Below are positions 45,998-57,010 of a stretch of DNA of 64,000 nucleotides, piece after piece (the stretch's first letter is position 1; each line of letters begins with the position of its first letter). Source of the DNA: Batkoa obscura (lineage: Eukaryota > Entomophthoromycota > Entomophthoromycetes > Entomophthorales > Batkoaceae). A model generated the notes under the pieces. The model was given only the letters and a program-made list of their open reading frames with translations, did no database searches and had not been told where the DNA came from. Location: NCBI GenBank assembly GCA_030770535.1, contig JASVEC010000003.1, positions 1,488,001-1,552,000 on the forward strand, given 5' to 3'. The position numbers and the translations under genes were made by a program.

Positions 45998-46070
45998 GCC
46001 TGATTAGCTCAGTCGGTAGAGCATGAGACTTTTAATCTCAGGGTCATGGGTTCGAGCCCCATATTAGGCT
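45998..46070 (+). tRNA. tRNA-Lys (TTT), copy 3
   Basis: Identical to the gene at 35580-35652, 73 nt, anticodon loop CTTTTAA, no intron, followed by a T5 run. It lies 86 bp beyond the 3' end of the first CsbD-like gene. Confidence 0.95.
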
Positions 46071-46156
46071 TTTTGTATTAAAGCTGTCAAAATAAAAAGG
46101 AGAATATTAAAATTCAAAGTAAATATAAATATTTATTGTTAAATATCAGTGATGAA

Positions 46157-46453
46157 TTAAGAGTTCATTTTCTTTTGAGTGTCTCCTTTCAATTTATCAG
46201 CTTTACCTTCAGCTTGCATTTGTTCGTTACCAGTCACGGAGCCGAAAGTATCTTTGACACTTCCTTTCATTGAGTCTTTTGATCCTTCAGCGTAACCTTG
46301 AGCTTGAGCAGCTTTATGTTCAGCATCACCTTTGGCTTGCTGAGCTTTACCTTCAGCTTGCATTTGTTCATTACCTAAGGCCCAACCGACGTTTTCCTTG
46401 ATGGAACCAACGGTACTTTCTTTGGTGGCGTTTACTTTAGATGGTTCTGGCAT
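46157..46453 (-). CDS. CsbD-like stress/DNA-associated protein A
   Basis: A 98-aa small hydrophilic protein in one exon, related to bacterial CsbD and fungal proteins described as cruciform-DNA recognition (Hmp1-like). Two repeats of the CsbD type are visible: GSIKENVGWALGNEQMQAEG at ~16-35 and SVKDTFGSVTGNEQMQAEGK at ~65-84, each followed by a KA..KGD motif. It is rich in Ala, Lys, Glu, Gln and Gly, with no Cys. Codon use is GC-richer and more uniform than its neighbours, as in highly expressed genes. It is nearly identical to the gene at 47757-48053, in opposite orientation. Function in fungi is poorly known; stress induction is inference. Confidence 0.9.
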   Translation of the reverse strand: MPEPSKVNATKESTVGSIKENVGWALGNEQMQAEGKAQQAKGDAEHKAAQAQGYAEGSKDSMKGSVKDTFGSVTGNEQMQAEGKADKLKGDTQKKMNS

Positions 46454-46505
46454 TTTGATTTAGTTTAATTGATAGTTTTATGATATTTCAAGAAGAATTT
46501 GAGCA

Positions 46506-46520
46506 GTTTATATACTTTTT
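46506..46520 (-). promoter_or_regulatory. TATA box shared by CsbD-like genes
   Basis: AAAAAGTATATAAAC on the minus strand, ending 52 bp before the start of gene A. The same 15 bases occur 40 bp before gene C (47702-47716). Likely a strong TATA element. Confidence 0.7.
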
Positions 46521-46735
46521 ATTTTCAACTTACTTTAGTTTTCAATTCATCTGTCATCTAGTAATCATGACGTTGAGAAATTAAACTGGCTCAAATGTGT
46601 CATTCCAAACTATAGTTTGAGGGTTTATGCCCCAACTTATTTTAATCAAAACGTCAAGTTATTTAATTAGTAGTGTGACTCTAAATGAAAAGAAAGGATT
46701 TATATGTTGATAATAGATTTGAACCATAGGAGTTC

Positions 46736-46888
46736 GTTACACTAAGGAGGCTTCAGGTTACTACTCCCAAAAATTTGATTTATTTAGTAAAATACGAAAA
46801 TTTATTTACTTTATTTAAAAAAATTTATCGTATTTTACTAAATAAATCAAGTTCTGGGAGTAGCAACCTGAAGCCTCTTTAGTGTAAC
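46736..46888. repeat. 153-bp palindrome between CsbD-like genes
   Basis: The left arm GTTACACTAAGGAGGCTTCA is mirrored by TGAAGCCTCTTTAGTGTAAC at the right end. The arms continue through GGTTACTACTCCCA and an AATTTGATTTATTTAGTAAA stretch to a ~25-bp AT spacer. The arms are about 60 bp with few mismatches. Just outside the left arm, GATTTGAACC (46716-46725) is the inverse of a Pol III B-box-like GGTTCAAATC. I could not fold a convincing tRNA. A foldback MITE of another family, or a cruciform-forming site. Confidence 0.8.
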
Positions 46889-47117
46889 TTGTATTCTTCT
46901 TATGGTTAGTTTATTATTATTCAAGTTAGTTTTAAAGTCATTATCTGATTTACACTAATGATATAAGCCAAATCTATGATAAAACAAACCGGTTTGGAAT
47001 CTACGTCAGGATGAGAGTAGGGAGATCAAAATGTGAGAATGATGAATTAATGACGAAATCTATAAATATATAAAAAAATTAATTGAAATTTTTAAAAAAT
47101 TAATTGAAGAATAGAAG

Positions 47118-47378
47118 ATGAGCAATCCACCAAGTAAATTAAACGCAAATACTAATAAAGCTATGGGAATTGTTAAAGAATCAGTTGGGTGGGCTTTAAG
47201 CGACCATGAGTTAAAAAATGAGGGAGGAGAATTAAGAACGTTGGCTGATAAAGAGTATAAACAGGCTCAGCTTCATGCCTTAAATAATGAAAATAACCGT
47301 CAAGCAAACTATAATAACGTTGAAGATAATGAAGAAGTTCAGTATGAAAGTAAAAAACAAGAAATGAGCAATAAGTAG
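47118..47378 (+). CDS. CsbD-like protein B, divergent
   Basis: 86 aa, one exon. The first half keeps a CsbD repeat (KLNANTNKAMGIVKESVGWA, then LSDHELKNEGGEL). The second repeat is gone, replaced by a Gln/Asn/Glu-rich tail (NRQANYNNVEDNEEVQYESK). TATA-like TATAAATATATAAAA lies about 43 bp upstream. It sits between the two near-identical genes A and C and is likely an older duplicate. Real gene status is supported by conservation of the repeat and a clean start; the function is unknown. Confidence 0.75.
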   Translation: MSNPPSKLNANTNKAMGIVKESVGWALSDHELKNEGGELRTLADKEYKQAQLHALNNENNRQANYNNVEDNEEVQYESKKQEMSNK

Positions 47379-47701
47379 TACTTTCTCTCTTTAATCATAT
47401 TATTTATCTGTTAATATTAAAGACCAGCTGCAACATAGCCTTTTATTTGAATTACTTGACATTAATTTTTTTTGGATTTTGAAATATTAATAAATGGGCA
47501 TAAATCATTATAGGATTTTACATAAAAGGTAACCATTTATTTATAGAATTTCGATTTTAAGCAGATAATGTTTGAATTATCCATAACGAGAAATCAACGT
47601 CACGCAGAAAAATGAGAAAATAAATGTTAAACAAAGAATGGGAACAACAGATAGAAACAAAATACGTAAAAAATACGTCATAGGAAAAAATTAAAGAAAG
47701 T

Positions 47702-47716
47702 AAAAAGTATATAAAC
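47702..47716 (+). promoter_or_regulatory. TATA box of CsbD-like gene C
   Basis: AAAAAGTATATAAAC, 40 bp before the start codon, identical over 15 bases to the element before gene A. Confidence 0.7.
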
Positions 47717-47756
47717 GATCAAAATTATATAATAAGTAGATAGAAATCAACTAAAA

Positions 47757-48053
47757 ATGCCAGAACCATCTAAAATTAACGCTACTAAAGATACCACCAT
47801 TGGTACCATCAAGGAAAACGTCGGTTGGGCCTTAGGTAATGAACAAATGCAAGCTGAAGGTAAAGCCCAACACGCTAAAGGTGATGCTGAATATAAAGCT
47901 GCTCAAGCTCAAGGTTACGCTGAAGGATCAAAAGACTCAATGAAAGGAAGTGTCAAAGATACTGTTGGTTCCGCTATTGGTAACGAACAAATGCAAGCTG
48001 AAGGTAAAGCTGATAAATTGAAAGGCGATGCTCAAAAGGAAGTGAACTCTTAA
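47757..48053 (+). CDS. CsbD-like stress/DNA-associated protein C
   Basis: 98 aa, one exon. Differs from gene A at only about 17 residues, mostly at the start, around residues 15-20 and at the very end. Both CsbD repeats are intact (GTIKENVGWALGNEQMQAEG; SVKDTVGSAIGNEQMQAEGK). Long stretches are identical to gene A even at silent sites, for example across the GYAEGSKDSMKGSVKD region, which suggests recent duplication or gene conversion. Same preferred codons as gene A. Confidence 0.9.
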   Translation: MPEPSKINATKDTTIGTIKENVGWALGNEQMQAEGKAQHAKGDAEYKAAQAQGYAEGSKDSMKGSVKDTVGSAIGNEQMQAEGKADKLKGDAQKEVNS

Positions 48054-48213
48054 ATATTTATAATAAAAACACTATAATTATATAATCTTTTGTTTACTAT
48101 TATTGGAACTGTGGTTTTAGTTTGATGTCAGTTTTATTATTGACATAAATGATGAGGTCATCAAATATAATAATATATAAACAAAGAAATAAACAAGCCT
48201 TTCATTTTTAAAA

Positions 48214-49666
48214 ATGAGTCATTTATTAAAGTTGGGAAAGGAAAGATTGATAAAAGGCGTTGGTAGAATGAGTGAGCTAGTTATTGATAAGGGAAAAGGA
48301 TGCTATGTTCATGATATGATAAGTGATAAAAACTACTTGGATTTTACTTCAGGCATTGCAGTCACTAGTACAGGTCATTGCCATCCTAAAGTGGTTGCGG
48401 CTATTCAAGAACAAGCTAGTAATTTGATTCACTCACAAGCTAATATCCATTTACACCCCAAGATCGTCGAACTCAGTGAAAAACTGACTACGGTTATGCC
48501 TAATAGTGAGCTGAATGGTTTTTTTATAACCAATTCTGGAGCCGAAGCAGTGGAAAACTCAATTAAATTAGCACGTAATATAACCAAGAAGAAGAATGTG
48601 ATTGTTTTTCAAGGGTCTTACCATGGTCGTACATTTGGTACTATGGGGTTAACAACTTCTAAAACTATTTATTCGAAATCTTTTGCACCTTTTATGCCGG
48701 GTATTTATACTTGCCCTTATCCTTATTCAAGACAAATAGGCATAAATATGGACGAAGATCAATTAAATGAGTATTGTATTAATCAGTTGAAATTGTTATT
48801 AAAACAACAAAGCGCACCGGAAGATACAGCAGCGATACTAATTGAACCTATATTAGGTGAGGGAGGATATGTACCAGCTAATAAGAAATTTTTACTTGAA
48901 TTAAAAAATATCTGCAAGCAAAATGATATAATGTTTATTGCAGATGAGGTACAATCTGGTTTCGCTAGATCTGGCCATTGGTTTGCTTCAGAATGGGCCG
49001 ATCCTCAATTACCGGACATTTTAGTTATGGCTAAAGGTATTGCTTCCGGATTCCCTATCTCTGCAGTAGCCACTAAAAAACATTGGTCAGATCTTCAAGT
49101 ACCAGGATCTATGGTAATATTATGATAGTTTTCTAATGGTAACCTTTAATTATTATTTATTAGGGCGGTACATATGCAGGTAATCCAATCGGGTGCGCTG
49201 CAGCTATAGCTACTATTGATGTATTGAAAGAAGAAAATGTATTAAATAACGTTAATCAGAAGTAATTATTTAGTATTTATATGTGCATCATATTTACTTA
49301 GCTCAATAGATCGGAATATATATTTAATAGATTAAATAAAGAGCTACTTGAAATAGTAAGTAAGTTTGGATATTGGATTGATGTTCGTGGCAAAGGCTTG
49401 ATGATTGGGGTTGAGTTTGTTCATAAAGGTATTTTTATAAAAGCTTTTCTATTTTGCTGTTTAACATCAATAAATTAGATAAAAAGGAAACCAAGTTAGC
49501 CTCAGAGATATCTCAATATTGTTTAAATCATCTAGATATGCTGTTGATGACCACTTCAGTCTATGATACTTTAAGATTAATGCCAGCGCTTATTGTTTCT
49601 GATAAAGAAGTAGAAATCGCTGTTGATAACATTTTGATTGCAGCTGAGAAGTGTTTAAATAAATAA
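48214..49666 (+). CDS. Class III aminotransferase (GABA/ornithine type)
   Basis: PLP-dependent transaminase acting on an omega-amino group; closest in feel to 4-aminobutyrate/putrescine or acetylornithine aminotransferases. Four exons, 48214-49113, 49164-49261, 49310-49428 and 49479-49666, make 434 aa. Landmarks: [77 protein letters not shown] (Asp of the PLP ring), and [14 protein letters not shown] with the Schiff-base Lys. Then [14 protein letters not shown] and [11 protein letters not shown]. No obvious mitochondrial presequence. The exact substrate is not decided by sequence here. A TATA-like TATATAAACAA lies about 40 bp upstream. Confidence 0.92.
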
Positions 49667-50390
49667 ATGAATTTATCTTCAGGAAACATATTACATCTGT
49701 TAGTAAACCCGTCATAGATTCAAAATTATACCCTGATGTAAGTTAGAACTAACATAAAATTAATTTAGTCATTTTAGAGAATATAATATTCTATAAAGTA
49801 CCCAGTTGAAATATTTGCATTTAATCAACCACCTTTTCTACTTTCCTACTTATATAAAATATTTACACTAAACAAAGGCATCTTACAAACACTTAGTTCA
49901 TATTTTATATATAATTTTTCAATAACTATTTTTATAAGTACACATACTACACGTTTAAATAAGCAATTCTTATACTATCGTTTTAAATTAATTATAAGAA
50001 TGGGATTTTTTTACTAAAATACTATTCACTATTTCAAAATAATCACAACTGGTACACCATTATCTAAAAATACAAAAAATCGACATTTGAGTAAAAAATT
50101 AATAATACAGCCTGTTGCAATTTTCTATGACCTAATTAACTACTCATTTGAGAAAAAAATTCATATTAAACTTCTCCCAACTTAAGGATTAGGCTAAAAA
50201 AAATTGACATTTAAATAATTTAATTATAAAATTACCACTAAAAAGTCACAAAAGAGTTCGAACAGCTATAGTGCAAACATCATTAAACAGAAAAGAATAG
50301 CACCTAAATACAGTAATTAAATATCACCAAAAAAAGATATATAAATAGTAAAGAGTACCCAACTTTGACTTTAGCTTTAAAACTTTTAAA
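49667..50390. other. Intergenic DNA
   Basis: About 720 bp, AT-rich. It ends in a TATATAAATAGTAAAG promoter-like stretch (about 50338-50353) before the next gene. Nothing else is seen. Confidence 0.5.
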
Positions 50391-51848
50391 ATGTTAAACA
50401 ATGCTATAATAACCGGAGCCAGTGGCCTTTTAGGTCGTAAAGTTTACTCTATTTTTAAGGAGAGTGGGTTGTTTGGACAAGGTAACTCAACCTGGTTTTA
50501 ATTAGAAATAAATTATTATTACCCACAGCTATTAATCGTTATTATAGTTATTGGACTAGCATTCAGTAGAGCAAAAAATGGATTAATTAAAGTACGTTTT
50601 TTTGATGAAATTTTGAACAGGATTATATTGACAGCAATAGCTTGATTTAACTAGCAAAGATGAATTAATTAGCTTGTTTGAGAAATATCAACCAAAAAGT
50701 GAGTACAATGACCGTGTATTCTATGATATAATGAGCTCTTACCTATATAGCTATTGTCCATTGTGCTGCCGAAAGATTCCCAGATAGAGCTGAAGAAAAC
50801 GTAGATGCTACTATTAAAGTAAAGAGTTAGCTATATAATCCAACAGTAATACTAATATTGTTAGTTGAATATAAAAGCTAGTGAATATTTAGCTGAATTA
50901 AGTAAACAATATGGTACACGTTTAATCTATATTTCTACCAACTATGTGTTTGACGGTAAAAAGCCACCCTATTTACCAAGCGCTCAACCAAACCCCTTGA
51001 ATTTTTATGGTAATCATGAACTCTAGTTTTATATCAACTATACTAATATTAAACTAGGCAAAAGCAAGTATGAAGGAGAAAAGGCGGTTGTCCAAACAAA
51101 TCCTCAATCTATTGTAGTGAGAGTACCTATCTTGTAAATTTTTATTTAAATCAAAAGATGTCCATATTAAATCCATTTAAAATAGATATGGAGAAACTGA
51201 GTTTCCAGGCGAATCAATGGTTATGCTTTTATCTGAGTATGTAAAAGTAAGCTATTAATTTTTGTAAGCCATTTAAGCTTTATTTATCATTTCATAGAAC
51301 TCAGATGAAAAACAAGCTATTAACGCCTACGCTCCTAGGTTCCCTACTTATGGTATATTTTACTCATTTGTTCAAACCATTTTAACTATTTATTTTTTAT
51401 AGTTGGGGATATAGCCAAATTCTGTTTAGAATTAAGTGGTAAAATAGATAAACACTTTAAAAATTTTAAAGCTAACAAACCAACAAGATTTTGACAAACA
51501 CCCAAAAGTAGCTAATATCCTTCACTTTTCTAATCAACGTACTTTAACCGAGTTTGAAATGTGTGGTAAGTGTTGATTATTAATAGTAAGATTTTTCAAA
51601 AATTCATCTTATTTAGAAATCTTTTCAAAAATATTAAACAAGCCCATTGACCATTTGGCTCCTGATAATGAGATTCCACCAGCAGAAAATGGTAAGCTTG
51701 AACTTTTAACTAGACTAAAAACTAATCGTTTTTGCCAGCCAAATACCCATTAAATGTGAAATTAGATATTCAACATATATATCAGGATAAATTGCTTGAT
51801 TTTGAATTTACCAAATTTGAGGATTTTTTTAATTCTTATTTTAAATAA
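50391..51848 (+). CDS. MAT2B/RmlD-like NAD(P)-dependent reductase
   Basis: Short-chain reductase-fold protein like the regulatory beta subunit of methionine adenosyltransferase (MAT2B) and bacterial dTDP-4-dehydrorhamnose reductase. Twelve short exons, beginning 50391-50481, 50548-50591, 50641-50698, 50751-50818 and 50865-51009, and ending with 51739-51848, make 298 aa. ITGASGLLGRKVY (residues ~7-19) is the dinucleotide-binding motif. VHCAAERFPDRAEEN, YISTNYVFDGKKPPY and FYGKSKYEGEKAVV (Tyr-x3-Lys pair) follow, then VRVPILYGETEF. The exon at 51488 uses an acceptor within CAACAAG; an earlier AG would bring a stop. Closest in pattern to MAT2B, but substrate or partner is inferred. Confidence 0.88.
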
Positions 51849-52902
51849 ACGATAGGAAGATAGTTTGTTAATCCTAAACATTACTAATACTAATTTATTG
51901 TTTATCAAAATTTACTATAATTTTTATATTAAGAAAACATCTATTTACTACTACAAGTTAAAATACTTGTAAAATAAATACTTTAACCAGACATGGGCTA
52001 AGATATATGATATTTGAAGCAAATGCAAGTATCTACTTAATCAAGTTAACTAGTTTACTTCAGTATCAACTTAAAATTTTATAGCTGTTATTTAAGTACT
52101 TTTTTGTTATAATAAAATGCTACATTAATTGTTTTTTTTAAATATTATTGTTAAACGTTAAAATAAATACTTGTAATAATTTCATATTTAAATGGAAAGT
52201 TTAAACTACATTTTTGGTTTTGATTTTTATCACAGATATTCATATTTAAGCTATAGTTTAACTTCTTATAGTGTAAATATATTAAAGAAACGATGCAACT
52301 GCCTTAAAGACCACCTAACATTATCCTTAAATTAATAAAAATATATTTTATAATACTTGAAATTTAGGCTAATAGAAACTGTTTATTAATAAAATGTACA
52401 ACCCTTAAGATAATTTATATTAATAGTTGAAATAGATAATAGTGCAATGTGAAATAAATAAAATCGTAATTTAGTAAATTATATTAAAAATATTTTACAA
52501 TTTAATAACCAAAATTAATTAATGTTAATATAGAAATAATGGTAGTAAAAAAAATATGCATACTAAATCTGCTTTATTTTATTGGCTACAGTAAATTGCT
52601 TAGACAACTGATGATTAAGCGGTTTGGCTAACAGCGTATTAGAGCCAAAGATAGCACTTTTAATTGGAAGAAAGTTAACGAATCAAAGGAAGGGATTAGG
52701 AAAGCATTAAACAGAGAATGGAGTAATAGTCAAATGAAAAAGTCCAAGTTAAAAAGGAGGTTTATCTTTTCTTTTATAAACCAAAGTACAAGAAATCGAA
52801 AAGAATTATTATTATTCTATTATCTAAATAATTAAATAAAAATTGAACTCAGTCAATCACTCAATTAACCATTAGAACTCTATTTTTTATCTTTTTTTAA
52901 AA
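51849..52902. other. Intergenic, upstream of MAPKK gene
   Basis: About 1 kb. 52600-52780 is less AT-rich than its surroundings and purine-rich (GGAAGGGATTAGGAAAGC), but shows no open frame. Possibly a transcribed leader of the next gene. Confidence 0.45.
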
Positions 52903-54259
52903 ATGAGACAAGCTCGTCCAAACCTTCGATTAAAACCACAGGAAATGAAACTAAATACTGCTGCCATTAATGGCTCAGATTCCCCTTTTGCTGCTTTTTC
53001 AAAATTTGTGTAAAATTAAATTGTTGATGCTATTTCTTTTATATTAATTCATGTTATTAGTGACCCTTCTGGCAAGCTCAACTTTGGCGGTAAAGCAATA
53101 GTGCATGAGAAGGGAGTGGATTTTTCCAACGGAAATAGTTACAAAATTAATATGGAAGAATTGGAATTAATGGAAGTTCTTGGCAAAGGAATGTATGGTA
53201 CAGTGCAAAAAGCTTTTCATAAACCAACAAAAGTTATTATGGCAATGAAAGTATAATTTTATTTCTTTGTGATAAACAGGGTATTTATATTTTTATTAGG
53301 AAATTCGCTTAGAATTGGACCAAGCTAAATTAAATCAAATTTTGATGGAGTTAGATGTTTTACATAAATCACAAAACCCTTATATTGTAGATTTCTATGG
53401 CGCATTTTTTGTAGAATCCTGTGTTTACTATTGCATGGAATTTATGGACTGCGGGTCGTTAGATTTACTCTGCTGGAAAGGAGTTCCTGAACCCATTTTA
53501 GCTAGAATAACTGAATCTGTAAGATAGTAATATATTAATGTGATTAATAATTAATTTTTTTAAAGATGATAAAAGGATTGAAGTTCCTTAAAGATGAACT
53601 ATCTATTATTCATAGAGGTAATATAATTGATTACAACAATAATTTTTAAATATAAAATTTAGATGTCAAACCTACCAATATTTTGGTCAACTCTAAAGGA
53701 GAGGTTAAGCTTTGCGATTTTGGTGTTTCTGGGCAATTAGTTATGTCAATGGCAAAAACACATATAGGATGTCAAAGTTATATGGCACCAGAAAGAATTA
53801 CATCTTCTTCAGCATCAAGCTACACTGTACAATCTGATATATGGTCAGTTGGATTGACAATGTTGGAGATTGCTACTGGAGATTATCCATATTCTGATAA
53901 GAATTATGATTCAGTATTTGCTCGTTTAAATGCTATTGTTATGACAGAGTCACCTACTCTTCCAGAACCGGAATTTTCCCCAGAAGCAAGGGATTTCGTA
54001 TCACAATGGTAAATCAATAACTAGTTGTATAATATAGTTTCATTTATATTTTTAAAGTTTAAGAAAAAAACCGGAAGATAGGCCAACTTATTCTGAATTA
54101 CTAGTAAGTTTAAAAATAAGGACAATTTTAATGATTTAATAAGTTTTCATTTAGGGACATCCATTTTTAGTCAAATATCGTGATGTTGAAGTAGATATGG
54201 AAGACTGGGCTAAGACTGCTTTCGAGAATAGGAAACCACCGCCAAAAGAAATTGCATAG
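52903..54259 (+). CDS. PBS2: MAP kinase kinase, Pbs2-like
   Basis: Dual-specificity kinase expected to activate a Hog1/p38-type MAPK in osmotic and oxidative stress. Seven exons, 52903-53009, 53061-53250, 53300-53518, 53566-53617, 53663-54008, 54058-54103 and 54155-54259, make 354 aa. The glycine loop GKGMYGTV is at residues 77-84 and [14 protein letters not shown] holds the ATP-site Lys. [28 protein letters not shown] (catalytic loop), LCDFGVSG and the activation segment [18 protein letters not shown] follow, with Ser and Thr in the positions phosphorylated by MAPKKKs. [17 protein letters not shown] and [12 protein letters not shown] close it. The long N-terminal region of yeast Pbs2 is missing; only ~70 residues precede the kinase domain. 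Confidence 0.93.
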
Positions 54260-55262
54260 GTATAAATTCAATTAAATTGAGGCATTCAATAAACTATAGC
54301 CTTGTCAAGGAAGTTTTATGTAATTCATTGTACCAAACACCGTAATATTAATCATGTAACCTGTTTCATCTCACTTATTTAAAGTGATATATAATATTAA
54401 CTATTCTATGGCTACCTTTTTTTGTTGAATGTTTGATATTTTTCCCATATTTTGAAGTATTGTTATTAAAAAATTATTTCATACATTTTCACTTTTATGA
54501 AAACTTTATACTTTTATTTTTTATTTGTTTATAACGTGATTTAATATAGAACCATTGTATAAGGTAGTTAGCTAATAAATTGATAAGTGTATTAATATAT
54601 AATGTGTTAAAATAGCAAAATCAACAGTTCAGTATTCTATGATTTAATTTAATTAATATTAAATTACTATGATTTAATATAATAATTTTTTTTAAAATTT
54701 AGCTTAAATCAACAATCCCACAAAACTTGTATTCTATGCTAAACACAAACTCAAAAATCTCTCAATGTGAAACTTTGCGTTATTTTAATTCAAATAAAAA
54801 CAGATCAAAGTTCATTACTAAATAATGGGCACTGATTCAATTTTTTAATTGATTATTGAGATAAATACTAGTTTTTACTTTGGCCTAAATAATACAATCT
54901 AAGATTATATTAGGTCACCGAAGCTAGTGATAGTTTCCTATCCCACAAATAAAAATAAATAATAAAACCACTATTTTAAAATGTTTAATTTATTTAACAT
55001 AACTTTAAGTACCAAGTCAAATTGCCTGTTATAATTCAGTTATTTAAAGGTGCCAATGTGTACTTGAAAACAACTCTTTATTGGTGATGTGTCCCTTTTA
55101 GGTTGATGCTCCCTTTAAATTAGAAATGAAACTTAATTTTGTTTATTGAACTTATTTCAATTAAACTTTCATTTTTAATTATACATTAAAACACAAACTA
55201 TTTATTATAGTTAACCTTTATAATAGCATAAAAAGTTTTTTTAATTTACTTATTAAATAGTA
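54260..55262. other. Gene-free stretch
   Basis: About 1 kb of AT-rich sequence after the kinase gene. I see no gene, RNA or repeat shared with other parts of the window. Confidence 0.5.
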
Positions 55263-55364
55263 AATGAGGATGTATTTTTGTTTAAGAATTTTACTAACAA
55301 TTTTTCCGCTGAAATAGCGCTTAGAAGAGGAAAAAAGTGATGAAGTCAAAAAAACACCTCTAAA
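55263..55364 (-). mobile_element. MITE unit, reverse
   Basis: Starts AAATGAGGATGTATTTTTG, contains TTTAAGAATTTTACTAACAA and a GAAATAGCGCTTAGAAGAGG core, and ends AAAAACACCTCTAAA. About 102 bp. Confidence 0.8.
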
Positions 55365-55913
55365 TAATATTTTGAAATTTTTAGATTACTAGCTTGATAA
55401 TAAAATATGGGATTTTTTTTTAAATTTTTGAAAAAGACGTTAATTTTAATTGTTTTGTTTATAATAATAAAATTTAAAAAATTAAAATGAAAAAGTTAAT
55501 TGTTTATTAAAAAAATAGAATTTTTAATCTTTAAAAAATCATAAATACAGGCTTTAAATCAGTTTAAATATTTAGTTTCTAGTTATTTTATTTAAACTAT
55601 CCTATTATTTAAAGTGTATAAACAAAAAAACTAAAACAGTAAACTAAAACAGTAAACTAAAACTAAAAGCAGAAAAATCAAAAAGCAGAATTTAAACCTT
55701 AGTAAAAACATTATCAGGTCTTAATCAAGCTTTTATAGACAGCTTTTTTAAAATTTAATAAATTTGCTAATATTACAAAGTTATTACTAAATAAATAAAT
55801 AAATAATTAATTAATTTTAATATTATAATTATATTATTAATATATTACTAAGTTAATAAATAGCTATATAAAAGGAAATAATTAGCTTTGAAATTATAAT
55901 TATTTTTACATTA
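55365..55913. other. AT-rich intergenic DNA
   Basis: About 550 bp between two MITEs, with short direct repeats such as CTAAAACAGTAAA (twice, near 55630-55655). No gene is seen. Confidence 0.45.
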
Positions 55914-56019
55914 TATGGAGATGTATTTTTTTGTTTAAGAGTTTTACTAACAATCTTTCCACTCAAATTAGCGCTTAAAAAATGGAAAAAATAATGAAAC
56001 CAAAAAAAAACACCCCATA
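55914..56019 (-). mobile_element. MITE unit, reverse
   Basis: From TATGGAGATGTATTTTTTTG to AAAAAACACCCCATA, 106 bp, core TCAAATTAGCGCTTAAAAAA. It lies 40 bp before LTR copy D. Confidence 0.85.
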
Positions 56020-56059
56020 TAAACAATATAATAACAGTTTTTATTTATTATTATAATTA

Positions 56060-56575
56060 TGTGAAAGTTGGTACTCAGTGGTTGGAGTTGAAAGCAGTTT
56101 TTGCTTGATTAACTAGCCTTGAGGCGAACAGTCTTAGTTTATGTAACTAAGATAGACTTAAATCAATAGGAATAGTACATAATAACCTACGAACTATGTA
56201 AAACAAATAGAGTAGAAAATACCATTATAAAATCTACGTAAAATACTATAAAACTTAGTGGCTTTATTAAAGGTACGATATCAGGGAATAATTCAATTAA
56301 AAAGCATCGAGTTATTGTGTTGAGTAATCTCTTTTATACTCCAACTTGGTGGCTATATGTAAGGAACATAATAATAGTTATTCCTTATTATAGTTACCAA
56401 GTATGGAGATTAAAACCTGGACAATAAGTTCTTTGTAATCAGGCGATAGAAATTCTCATAGCAAATCTAAATGAGGAGCTCTGAATTGATTACAAGACTA
56501 CAACTAGTTTTGTAAACAAGTCAAATGATTATTATATTATAATTAATTATAGAACTGATAAAGCAATCTTTCAAA
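56060..56575 (+). mobile_element. LTR-like fossil, copy D
   Basis: Begins TGTGAAAGTTGGTACTCAGT and follows copies B and C with more divergence, ending in a worn CTTTCAAAA. It carries a ~60-bp hairpin-like insertion around 56340-56400 that the cleaner copies lack. Broken and older than B and C; no internal coding region. Paired with an inverted copy directly downstream. Confidence 0.7.
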
Positions 56576-56589
56576 ACTGTTAACTTTTT

Positions 56590-57010
56590 AATTCTTTATA
56601 TAAAAGATTACTTTATCAATTCTATAATTAATTATAATTTGTGTGATATAATTATTTCAAAGTTTTTTATTTTGATTTGTTATAAAAATTTATATCATTT
56701 AATTGCAAAAAGCATTATCTCCCTATTTTGATTTTTGTATTTAGCAATTATAATAATAAAATTATAACTGTTATTATGTTTCATATATACAGCCACCTAA
56801 TTAAAGTATAAAATAGAGTTTTTAACATAATGGCTTATAGCTTTTCTCTTAAATTGTTTTCTGATATTATACTTTTAATAAAACTATTAAGTTTTTTAGT
56901 ATTTTGTATAAATTTTATAATAATATCTCTTATTTTATCTGTTTTATATAGTGCATGGCTTGTTATGTGCTATTTTTATTAATCTAAGCATATCTTATAT
57001 AAATTAAGAT
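56590..57010 (-). mobile_element. LTR-like fossil, copy E, much decayed
   Basis: Read on the minus strand it follows the LTR order of copy D, including a trace of the same hairpin insertion (CATATACAGCCACC on the plus strand). It is the most worn copy, with many differences throughout. It faces copy D, giving a second LTR inverted pair like the one at 1195-2689. Confidence 0.6.

Noticed and set aside
46690-46800. Possible tRNA on the minus strand ending at GATTTGAACC
   Set aside because: A B-box-like decamer is present, but I could not form an acceptor stem or a D-arm, so no tRNA is called.
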